Of a stretch of 56,100 bases of DNA, positions 24,211 through 31,014 are shown one piece after another. The stretch lies in contig CAZGWV010000005.1 in the NCBI GenBank assembly GCA_964529555.1, forward strand, positions 1-56,100, in the 5' to 3' direction. A program made the position numbers and the translations under genes. Source of the stretch: UBA7672 sp964529555 (GTDB taxonomy: Bacteria > Pseudomonadota > Alphaproteobacteria > Caulobacterales > Hyphomonadaceae). The notes beneath the pieces were generated by a model that saw only the letters and a program-made list of their open reading frames with translations, had not been told where the DNA came from and ran no database searches. Position 1 is the first letter of the stretch; every line of letters begins with the position of its first letter.

Positions 24211-26204
24211 ACCTTGGCGGCCTTTGCTTTCGTCCAGGCGTAGAGGCCGTACACCACGAGGACGAAGGCCGGGAGCGCGAGGAGCGCAGCAGGCCAGCCT
24301 GAGTCGGCGGGAATGAGGCCGAAAGGTTCGGCATTGTTGGAGGACACGATGACGGCGGCCGTGAAGACGCCGAACAGGCTTTCCCCGACGATGAGGCCCG
24401 AGGCCAGCAGCACGCCGAGGCGCTTGGCTGTTTCGCCGAACGTCGTCTTGGAGACCCAGCCTTCGTAAAGCTTGCCGGCGACGGCGCCGATGACGACAGC
24501 CATGGTGGTGGCCATCGGCAGGTAGATGCCCATAGCGACGGCCAGCGGCGGGGCCTTGCGCTTGCCGCCGGATGCGCGGACCAGGAGTTCGTCGACGATG
24601 ACGAGGACGACGCCGAGCGCGGCCCCGAGGCCGATCAGGTCCCAGCGCAGGTCGCCGTCGATGACGCCAACGGCGAGCGCGGCGATCAGCGTGGCTTGCG
24701 GCGCCGGCAGGGGCTCTGCGCCCGCGATCGAGGCCGGCGGGCCGCCAGCGAAGCCGTAGGCGCTGTTGAGCAGGTCGAGGATCGGGGGGATGACGAGCGA
24801 TCCCGCGACGACGCCGATCAGGAGCGCGGTCTGCTGGCGCCAGGGCGTGGCGCCGACGAGCTGGCCGGTCTTGAGATCCTGCAGGTTGTCGTTCGAGATC
24901 ACCGAGATCGAGAACACGATGGCGGTGATCATCAGGGCGAAGGCGACGATTGAGCGGTCTGCCGGGATGCCGAACAGGCTCATGGCGCCGAGCATGAGGC
25001 TGGAGGCGACGATGATGGCGAGGATGCCGACGCCGGAAACCGGGCTGTTCGAGGAGCCGATGAGGCCGGCCATGTAGCCGCAGACTGCGGCCACGATGAA
25101 GCCGATGAGCACGACATAGAGGATGCCGCCGGCGACGATGGCGGGGGCCTGATCGGCGAGCGGCGTGCCGTTGGTGAAGGACCAGAGCAGCACGGCGATG
25201 GCGGCCAGCACGGCCGCTGAAATGACGCCGACGAGGTTCACCGGAATATCCTGTTCGGTGATGTCGATCGACTGCCTGGCGGCGCGGGCGCGCTGGGCTG
25301 CGAGCGCCGAGGCGACGCCGGTGATGAGCGGACCGCCGAGTTTGATCAGCGTCCAGATGGCGGCGACGCCGATTGCGCCGGCGCCGATGAAGCGCACCTG
25401 GGTGCTCCAGAGGATGCTGGCGATTTCTTCGGCGGAGCCTTCCGCGCCCTGCATGGCTGTCATAACGGGCACGGCGATGCCCCAGGCGATGATGACGCCG
25501 GCGAGCATGGCGAGGCCGACAGCCAGGCCGACAAGGTGGCCGGCGCCGAGAAGGGCGAGCGACAGGCCGCCGCTGAGCCCGGTTGCGCCGCCGCCGAGAA
25601 TGGCGGGCAGCTTGAAGAAGGTTGCGACCTCGGTGACGAACAGGCGCGCGGCGGCGAGGAAGGCGAACAGCGCCGAGGCGACCGCGCCGAGCGTGACGGT
25701 GAGCAGGCCCGCCTTGTTTTCACGGACGGCGGCTTCGGTCTGGTCCACCCCGCGCGAGCCGACTTTCAGGACTTCAGCGGCGGCAAGACCCTCGGGATAG
25801 GGCAGGTTTCCGTTGGTCACCAGCGCGCGGCGGAGCGGGATCGAGAAGGTGACGCCGAGCACGCCGCCGAACGTGCAGATGAGGAAGGATTCCCAGAAGG
25901 GGAAGCTCGTCCACCAGCCGACCATGACCAGGGTGGGCAGGACAAAGATGGTCGCCGACATCGCGCCGCCGACCGAGGCGACTGTCTGGACGGTCATGTT
26001 CTCCCAGATGGTGGAGGTGCGGAAGGCGCGCAGGAGCGCCATCGAGATGACGGCGGCGGGGATGGCTGAGGCGAAGGTGAGCCCGACGCGCAGGCCGAGA
26101 TAGACGTTGGCCGCTGTGAAGACGACGCCGAGGATCGCGCCCAGAAGCAGCGCCCGCCCGGTGAGTTCGATGCGCTTGGCTGTTCCGCCAGTTGCGTTTG
26201 CCAT
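24207..26204 (-). CDS. OPT family oligopeptide/metal transporter
   Basis: A 665-residue polytopic inner-membrane protein with about 15 hydrophobic segments. LGAILGVVFTAANVYLGLRVGLT at the N-terminus and NLPYPEGLAAAEVLKVG near residue 130 are hallmark OPT motifs. The family imports oligopeptides or metal-siderophore-like complexes with protons; the substrate here is unknown. ATG 26204 has GAGGGGC upstream. The gene lies inside the GTA region on the opposite strand, between tail terminator and tail tube. Confidence 0.92.
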   Translation of the reverse strand: MANATGGTAKRIELTGRALLLGAILGVVFTAANVYLGLRVGLTFASAIPAAVISMALLRAFRTSTIWENMTVQTVASVGGAMSATIFVLPTLVMVGWWTSFPFWESFLICTFGGVLGVTFSIPLRRALVTNGNLPYPEGLAAAEVLKVGSRGVDQTEAAVRENKAGLLTVTLGAVASALFAFLAAARLFVTEVATFFKLPAILGGGATGLSGGLSLALLGAGHLVGLAVGLAMLAGVIIAWGIAVPVMTAMQGAEGSAEEIASILWSTQVRFIGAGAIGVAAIWTLIKLGGPLITGVASALAAQRARAARQSIDITEQDIPVNLVGVISAAVLAAIAVLLWSFTNGTPLADQAPAIVAGGILYVVLIGFIVAAVCGYMAGLIGSSNSPVSGVGILAIIVASSLMLGAMSLFGIPADRSIVAFALMITAIVFSISVISNDNLQDLKTGQLVGATPWRQQTALLIGVVAGSLVIPPILDLLNSAYGFAGGPPASIAGAEPLPAPQATLIAALAVGVIDGDLRWDLIGLGAALGVVLVIVDELLVRASGGKRKAPPLAVAMGIYLPMATTMAVVIGAVAGKLYEGWVSKTTFGETAKRLGVLLASGLIVGESLFGVFTAAVIVSSNNAEPFGLIPADSGWPAALLALPAFVLVVYGLYAWTKAKAAKV

Positions 26205-26269
26205 GTCCTGCCCCTCAGCTTTGCGCGGAGGTAAGCCGACTATGGCGCGAAGTGCAATGAGGCTGGCGT

Positions 26270-26761
26270 TCAGCGGCCGATACGGCCCAGTGCGTAGAGG
26301 GAACCACCGCCGAGGAGGCCGGTCAGCGCCAGTTCGGCGGTGAAGAAGGGCAGCGGCATGCTGCTGTAAAGGTCTGGCCGGGCCTGCATCATGGCGGCGT
26401 AAAGACCTGACAGGCTGCCGACGATCAGGCCGGCGGCGCCGAGGATGACGGCGAGAGTTCTCGCGGTTTCGCTGAGATTGTGCCGGCGGCGCGCGCCCGC
26501 GCCGAGATAGCGCAGATGGACTTCATAGCGCTGGCTGAGGATCAATCGGGCGCCCAGGACGATGGCGAGCAGGGCCGCCGCAACACCAGCCCATCCAAGC
26601 GAGGCGAGGCCGGACGTGTAGATGGCGACAATGCCGGGAGTTTCGCCGAGGGCCGTATCCGCGGGGCGGGTGAGCCCGAGCGCGAGCGGAAGGCCGGAGA
26701 GGAACAGGAGCAGGCTGGCTCCAGAGATGATCCGCAGGCGCCTGGGCGGACGAAACTGCAT
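26270..26761 (-). CDS. Four-helix membrane protein of unknown function
   Basis: A 163-residue protein with hydrophobic segments at about 11-30, 54-74, 103-125 and 138-158, and a basic loop (GAGARRRHNLSE) between the second and third. No family is recognised. It lies 65 bp upstream of the OPT gene on the same strand and may share its transcript. Confidence 0.65.
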   Translation of the reverse strand: MQFRPPRRLRIISGASLLLFLSGLPLALGLTRPADTALGETPGIVAIYTSGLASLGWAGVAAALLAIVLGARLILSQRYEVHLRYLGAGARRRHNLSETARTLAVILGAAGLIVGSLSGLYAAMMQARPDLYSSMPLPFFTAELALTGLLGGGSLYALGRIGR

Positions 26762-26858
26762 GCTGAAGGTCCTCGGTGGAGACCTTCTCCTCGCACAACA
26801 TCGTTAAAGGTGGCTTGTCCGGGCCGGTGAGAGTTGTCCGAGTGGGGAAGCGGCCTGC

Positions 26859-27296
26859 CTATAGCAGCGTGGCGAGGACGCCGAACATCTTTTCCCAACC
26901 GGCGCGCGTGCGGTCGACATATTCGGCCCATTCCGGGGCCATCTCGTGGACGAGGCGCAGGGTGCAGCCTTCATTGGTGGGGATGAGGTCGATCGCGACC
27001 GTGGACGGTTCGTGGTCGCTCTCGCCGGCGATGGCCCAGGTGAAGACGATGCGGCGGGGACGGTTGAGTTCCAGGAACTTGCCGACATGGTCGATCTCGT
27101 GTGCGCCGCGACGGACTTTGTAGGAGAACGCGCCGCCGACTTTCGGCTCGATGTCGATGTGGAGGATTTCCTCCTCGCGCAGCAGCGGGCCGAACATGAA
27201 GCGGGCGATCATTTCGGGGTCGAGGATAGCGTCGTAGACGCGCTGGGGCGCGACGTTGAAGATCTGGACGGCGATGGCGGCGGGGTTCTGTGTCAT
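26859..27296 (-). CDS. SRPBCC/AHSA1-domain protein, copy 3
   Basis: A 145-residue START-like domain protein. VAPQRVYDAILDPEMIARFMFG is the usual opening and GWEKMFGVLATLL the C-terminal helix. AHSA1-type proteins have a hydrophobic cavity; roles are mostly unknown. It is the last of three paralogues downstream of an ArsR-family regulator, its start 2 bp from the previous stop, so it belongs to that operon. Confidence 0.88.
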   Translation of the reverse strand: MTQNPAAIAVQIFNVAPQRVYDAILDPEMIARFMFGPLLREEEILHIDIEPKVGGAFSYKVRRGAHEIDHVGKFLELNRPRRIVFTWAIAGESDHEPSTVAIDLIPTNEGCTLRLVHEMAPEWAEYVDRTRAGWEKMFGVLATLL

Positions 27297-27298
27297 GG

Positions 27299-27760
27299 TT
27301 ACACGCCTTCCGGCCATTTGGTGGATTCGACGATGGGCTCGCCGGTTTCGAGCAGACTCTTGAGGCTGGCGAGCAGATGCGGCCAGCCTTCGCTGACGCC
27401 GCCGATGAGTTTGGAGTCGGGCTTGTCGATCTCGTGCGTGACCGTGAGCTTGACGGCGGAACCGGCGGGGTCGAGATCGTAGGTGCAGGTGGAGTAGCCC
27501 TCCGCCTTCATGTCCGACATGAACTCGTTGCGCCATGAAACGGAGAGGCGGCGTGGCGGATCGAACACGAGCACCTTGCCGCTGTCGCCGACGCGGCCAT
27601 CGGGGATCATGTTCTTCCAGTCCGAACCGACCTTCCAGTCGGAGACCTGGTAAGTGCCGGCCCAGTATTGGCGGGTGAACTCCGGCTCGGTCAGCGCGGC
27701 CCAGAGTTTCTCGGGCGTGGTGCGGATGTAGGTGACATAGACGAAGCGGCTGCCGGTCAT
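27299..27760 (-). CDS. SRPBCC/AHSA1-domain protein, copy 2
   Basis: A 153-residue AHSA1-type protein: YIRTTPEKLWAALTEPEFTRQYWAGTYQVSDWKVGSDW (in parts) and the C-terminal GGVSEGWPHLLASLKSLLETGEP. It is the middle one of three paralogues, 11 bp from copy 1. Such ArsR-SRPBCC operons are frequent, but the ligand is unknown. Confidence 0.9.
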   Translation of the reverse strand: MTGSRFVYVTYIRTTPEKLWAALTEPEFTRQYWAGTYQVSDWKVGSDWKNMIPDGRVGDSGKVLVFDPPRRLSVSWRNEFMSDMKAEGYSTCTYDLDPAGSAVKLTVTHEIDKPDSKLIGGVSEGWPHLLASLKSLLETGEPIVESTKWPEGV

Positions 27761-27771
27761 GGGGCGCGTTC

Positions 27772-28221
27772 CTAGAAGGGGGATGGCAGGGCTTTGCCGG
27801 TTTCGACGATTGTCTTGAGGCCGGCGAGAAGCGCTGCCCAACCCTGCACGGCACTGTCGGTGATGTCCTCCGGCCATTTGCGGCCATGATATTCCCTGAT
27901 GGTGACGCGCGTGGTTCCGTTCTCCGCAGCTTCGATCAGGAATTCCACGCGGTCGGGCGGCGGATTGTCGTCGAAGCCCCAGGTGAGCAGCAGCCGGTTC
28001 GGCGGTTGTTTCGCGAGAACTGTGCCGGTGATGGCGGGCCATTTGTCCGTCGCATGGCGAATCCAAGGTTGCCCTGCTTCGCCGATCTCTGTCTTGCCGC
28101 CGAAATAAGTCGCCTGATCGGCTGGATCGGTGAAGGCGCGCCAGACGCGCTCGACCGGGGCGTTGATGTAGGTGACGGCCACGTAGTCGGCGCGGGCGGG
28201 AAGTTTGTCGTCCGGCGTCAT
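27772..28221 (-). CDS. SRPBCC/AHSA1-domain protein, copy 1
   Basis: A 149-residue AHSA1-type protein with TYINAPVERVWRAFTDPADQATYFGG and a C-terminal VQGWAALLAGLKTIVETGK. Its ATG overlaps the TGA of the ArsR gene (ATGA), showing translational coupling to the regulator. First of three paralogues that differ clearly from each other, so the duplications are not recent. Confidence 0.9.
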   Translation of the reverse strand: MTPDDKLPARADYVAVTYINAPVERVWRAFTDPADQATYFGGKTEIGEAGQPWIRHATDKWPAITGTVLAKQPPNRLLLTWGFDDNPPPDRVEFLIEAAENGTTRVTIREYHGRKWPEDITDSAVQGWAALLAGLKTIVETGKALPSPF

Positions 28222-28526
28222 TCTGACTCCAGTCTGCGTTTGAGATCGACAAGGGCGTCGATCTTGTGGCGTTCGAACTTGCGTATCCACCGATTGGCGA
28301 TCTCGGCGATCGGCACCGGGTTGAGATAGTGCAATTTCTCGCGGCCGCGTTTTTCGGTCGCGACGAGGTTGGCGTCTTCGAGGATCGCAAGGTGTTTCGA
28401 GACGGCCTGTCGCGTCATCGACAGCCCTGAGCACAACTCGGCGAGCGTCTGCGCGCTTTGGGCGCTGAGACTGTCGAGCAGTGCGCGACGGCTTTCGTCC
28501 GCGAGGGCCCGGAACACCAGATCCAT
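28218..28526 (-). CDS. ArsR-family transcriptional repressor
   Basis: A 102-residue winged-helix regulator. The recognition helix region is LSMTRQAVSKHLAILEDANLV, followed by the wing EKRGREKLHYLNP. No Cys cluster for metal sensing is seen, which fits the subgroup that controls SRPBCC genes rather than metal resistance. ATG 28526 is used; a TTG three codons upstream would overlap the promoter. A perfect palindrome in the promoter is the likely autoregulatory operator for the regulator and the three SRPBCC genes. Confidence 0.9.
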   Translation of the reverse strand: MDLVFRALADESRRALLDSLSAQSAQTLAELCSGLSMTRQAVSKHLAILEDANLVATEKRGREKLHYLNPVPIAEIANRWIRKFERHKIDALVDLKRRLESE

Positions 28527-28536
28527 ATCTTTCAAT

Positions 28537-28561
28537 AGGCAACCAAAAGGTTGCCTGTCAA
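28537..28561 (-). promoter_or_regulatory. ArsR operon promoter with palindromic operator
   Basis: AGGCAACC-AAAA-GGTTGCCT (28537-28556) is a perfect 8-4-8 palindrome. On the minus strand a TTGACA -35 hexamer (28561-28556) precedes it, and TATTGA lies in -10 position on its other side, so a bound repressor would fill the promoter. The predicted start of transcription falls close to the ATG at 28526, implying a very short or absent leader. Confidence 0.7.
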
Positions 28562-28588
28562 CACCTGTTTTCCAAGAAGGAGAGAGCG

Positions 28589-29005
28589 ATGGCAGGCCAG
28601 CAGGGCCGCAACGTGCTGATCAGCATTGGCGATGGCGGCGAGCCGGAAGCCTTCCTGCTGGTCGCGGGTATTCGCGCGCGAACGATCAGCCTGACGGCGG
28701 GGCTCGTGGAGGCGACGACGGCGGCAAGCCCGAGCGCGTGGCGCGAACTGATCGCGGAGGCGGCGACCAAGCGCGCGGAAGTGGCGGGGCGCGGCGTGTT
28801 TCTCGATGCAGCGTCGGATGCGCGGATGCGCGCGGCGTATTTCAACGGCGAGGCGCCGATGCTGCGCCTTGCGATTCCCGACTTCGGGACGATGACCGGC
28901 CGGTTCCAGATTTCGGAGCTGGCCTATGGCGGCGAGCATGACGATCAGGCCCAGATTGCGATCCGGCTCGTCTCCAGCGGCGTCGTCACGTTTGCAGCGG
29001 ATTGA
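28589..29005 (+). CDS. Major tail tube protein, TP901-1 family (RcGTA gp9-like)
   Basis: A 138-residue tail tube subunit, the length of RcGTA gp9. GQQGRNVLISIGDGGEPEAF opens the tube-fold domain, ATTAASPSAWRELIAEAATK holds the central helix region, and MLRLAIPDFGTMTGRFQISELAYGGEHDDQAQIAI (in parts) is highly typical. AAGGAGAGAGCG precedes the ATG. It starts the largest intact block of GTA genes in the window, running to 34728. It is divergent from the ArsR operon with only 62 bp between the two starts. Confidence 0.93.
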   Translation: MAGQQGRNVLISIGDGGEPEAFLLVAGIRARTISLTAGLVEATTAASPSAWRELIAEAATKRAEVAGRGVFLDAASDARMRAAYFNGEAPMLRLAIPDFGTMTGRFQISELAYGGEHDDQAQIAIRLVSSGVVTFAAD

Positions 29006-29017
29006 TGGGAGGCGGCA

Positions 29018-29314
29018 ATGACGGATGAGCGTGACGATACGGCCCAGCGCGCGGCGGATGCGATGGAGCAGGCCTTGCTGAAAGCGACGCAATCGGTGGA
29101 GCGGGAGCTGGCGCGCATTCTGCGCGGCGGCGAGGAGGATCTCGATCGGATGGCGCGGCGCTTCTTCGAGCGCTTTGCGGAGTTGGCGCTGGAGAGCGTG
29201 CTGGAGGGGGCGTTTGGAGCGCCGGGAGGCGCGGGCGAGAGCGAGCGGAATTCGACGAACCAGGCTGCTGCGGCGATTGCACGCGCGGCGCGGCGGGGAG
29301 CGCGATTCCTGTGA
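29018..29314 (+). CDS. Short tape-measure-like protein (RcGTA gp11 position)
   Basis: A 98-residue, largely helical protein: SVERELARILRGGEEDLDRMARRFFERFAELALESVLEGAFG (in parts) resembles the end region of short GTA and lambda-type tape measures. It then has a Gly/Ser-rich stretch and a basic helix. In RcGTA two chaperone genes (gp10, gp10.1) and a tape measure of about 220 residues stand here; only this one short gene is present. It starts 12 bp after the tail tube gene. If it is the tape measure, the tail should be unusually short. The assignment rests on position and helical pattern. Confidence 0.65.
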   Translation: MTDERDDTAQRAADAMEQALLKATQSVERELARILRGGEEDLDRMARRFFERFAELALESVLEGAFGAPGGAGESERNSTNQAAAAIARAARRGARFL

Positions 29315-29561
29315 TGGGGTTCCATGAGGTGAGATTGCCGCTGGCCGCGTCGATGGGCGCGGTGGGTGGTCCTGAGCGGATGACCGAGGTGGTGCGCCTG
29401 GCCTCGGGCGCGGAGAGTCGCAATGCGCGTTGGGGCGGCTCGCGGCGCAGGTGGGATGTGGGCGGGACTGTGCTGCGGCTGGATGCGGCGCACGAGTTGA
29501 TCGCCTTCTTCGAGGCGCGTGGCGGGCGGCTGCATGGCTTCCGCTTTCGCGATCCGGTGGA
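29314..29561 (+). CDS. DUF2460 distal tail protein (RcGTA gp12-like), cut by a gap
   Basis: MGFHEVRLPLAASMGAVGGP, RRRWDVGG and LIAFFEARGGRLHGFRFRDP are diagnostic of the DUF2460/TIGR02217 family, which forms the distal tail ring above the baseplate. Only 82 residues are present; about 125 more are expected, so some 375 bp are probably missing in the run of N that follows. ATG 29314 overlaps the previous stop (TGATG); a GTG one codon upstream is less likely. Confidence 0.9.
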
Positions 29562-29661
29562 NNNNNNNNNNNNNNNNNNNNNNNNNNNNNNNNNNNNNNN
29601 NNNNNNNNNNNNNNNNNNNNNNNNNNNNNNNNNNNNNNNNNNNNNNNNNNNNNNNNNNNNN
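29562..29661. other. Assembly gap of unknown true length
   Basis: Exactly 100 N. Unlike the other two gaps, the flanks share no duplicated sequence. The missing end of the distal tail gene suggests roughly 375-400 bp are absent. Confidence 0.9.
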
Positions 29662-29662
29662 G

Positions 29663-30538
29663 ATGCGAGAGATTTCGGAAGAGTTCGCCGCGCGGCTCGC
29701 GGCGGAGACGACGAGCCTGTGCCATTGCTGGCGTTTCACGCGGCGCGACGGGCAGGTGTTCGGGGCGACGGACCATGATGCGGAGTTGGTATTCGATGGC
29801 GTGAGCTACGCGCCTGTGGCCGGGCTTGAGCTTGTTTCGCTGGAGACGAGTTCGGGGCTGGCGCCAGGGCGCGCGGCGGGACAGGGCGCGTTGTCGCTGG
29901 AGTTCATAGCTGAGAGCGATCTCGATGCGGGGCTGTGGGATGGCGCGCGGGTTGATGTGTGGCGCGTGGACTGGCGTGCGGTCGCACGCAGGATCATGGT
30001 GTGGTCCGGCGCGCTGTCCGAGATTGTGCGCGCGGGCGGCGGCTATTCCGCCGAACTGGTGAGCCTCAAGGCGGGGCTGGAGCGCGATATCGGGCGCGTC
30101 TATGCGCGGCGCTGCGATGCTGACGTGGGCGATGCGCGCTGTGGTGTCGATCTTGAAGGGGCGGCGTATCGTGTTGCCGGCGTAGTCGATCATGCGGTGG
30201 GCGGTATGTCGTTTCGCAGCGATGCGGTGGAGACATTTGCTTCGGGCTGGTTCACAGGCGGGCGCTTGCTCTGGACGTCGGGCGAGAATGCGGGGCTTGA
30301 GGCGCGGATTGTTCGGCATGCCGGCGACGGGATCGAGATCAGCGGCGTGATCCGCGCGGACATTGCCGAGGGTGATGCTTTCGTCGCCACGGCGGGATGC
30401 GACAAGGCTTTCGGGACCTGCCGCGCGAAGTTCTCCAACGCAGCGCGCTTCCGTGGTTTTCCGCATATGCCGGGGCCGGAGGCCGTATTGAACGGGCCGG
30501 CGGCTGGCGCGGTCAACGATGGCGGGAGACGCACATGA
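29663..30538 (+). CDS. DUF2163 baseplate hub protein (RcGTA gp13-like)
   Basis: A 291-residue protein of the TIGR02218/DUF2163 family. CHCWRFTRRDGQVFGATDHD at the start and VYARRCDADVGDARCGVDL in the middle are family marks. Cys151, Cys160, Cys246 and Cys253 are spaced like the [4Fe-4S] ligands of the related lambda tail-tip protein L. The ATG lies just after the gap and reads into the usual N-terminus, so the gene is probably complete. ATGA overlap with the peptidase gene downstream. Confidence 0.92.
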   Translation: MREISEEFAARLAAETTSLCHCWRFTRRDGQVFGATDHDAELVFDGVSYAPVAGLELVSLETSSGLAPGRAAGQGALSLEFIAESDLDAGLWDGARVDVWRVDWRAVARRIMVWSGALSEIVRAGGGYSAELVSLKAGLERDIGRVYARRCDADVGDARCGVDLEGAAYRVAGVVDHAVGGMSFRSDAVETFASGWFTGGRLLWTSGENAGLEARIVRHAGDGIEISGVIRADIAEGDAFVATAGCDKAFGTCRAKFSNAARFRGFPHMPGPEAVLNGPAAGAVNDGGRRT

Positions 30539-30972
30539 GCGCGCTTTCGCGGGAGGCCGTCGTCGCCGAGGCGCGGCGTTGGCTGGGCACGCCGTATCGG
30601 CATCAGGCCAGTGTGCTGGGCGCGGGGGCGGACTGCCTCGGGCTCGTGCGCGGCGTGTGGCGCGAGATCGTGGGGCCGGAGCCCGAGCGGGCGCCGGGCT
30701 ATACGCCGGACTGGGCGGAGGTGCTGGGGCAAGAGACGCTGCTCGACGCCGCGCGGCGGCATATGCGCGAGGTGGCGGTGGGCGAGGCCGGTGTCGGCGA
30801 CGTGCTGCTGTTTCGCATGGCGCTGGGCGCGCCGGCCAAGCATGCCGCGATCATATCGGGCCACGACAGGATCATCCACGCTTACTGGGGACGATCGGTT
30901 TGCGAGACGCGGCTCGTGCCGTGGTGGCGCAGACGCATCGCGGCTGCGTTCGCGTTTCCGGGCGTCGGCTGA
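30535..30972 (+). CDS. NlpC/P60 cell-wall peptidase (RcGTA gp14-like)
   Basis: A 145-residue peptidoglycan endopeptidase with TPYRHQASVLGAGADCLGLV holding catalytic Cys34, and KHAAIIS with His103. GTA gp14 proteins sit in the tail tip and open the recipient's cell wall. The length and position between hub and tip genes match RcGTA. The ATG overlaps the hub gene stop (ATGA). Confidence 0.94.
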   Translation: MSALSREAVVAEARRWLGTPYRHQASVLGAGADCLGLVRGVWREIVGPEPERAPGYTPDWAEVLGQETLLDAARRHMREVAVGEAGVGDVLLFRMALGAPAKHAAIISGHDRIIHAYWGRSVCETRLVPWWRRRIAAAFAFPGVG

Positions 30973-31014
30973 TCGCCGCGCCTTTCAACGACATTAAGTT
31001 TATGGGAGGCCGTG

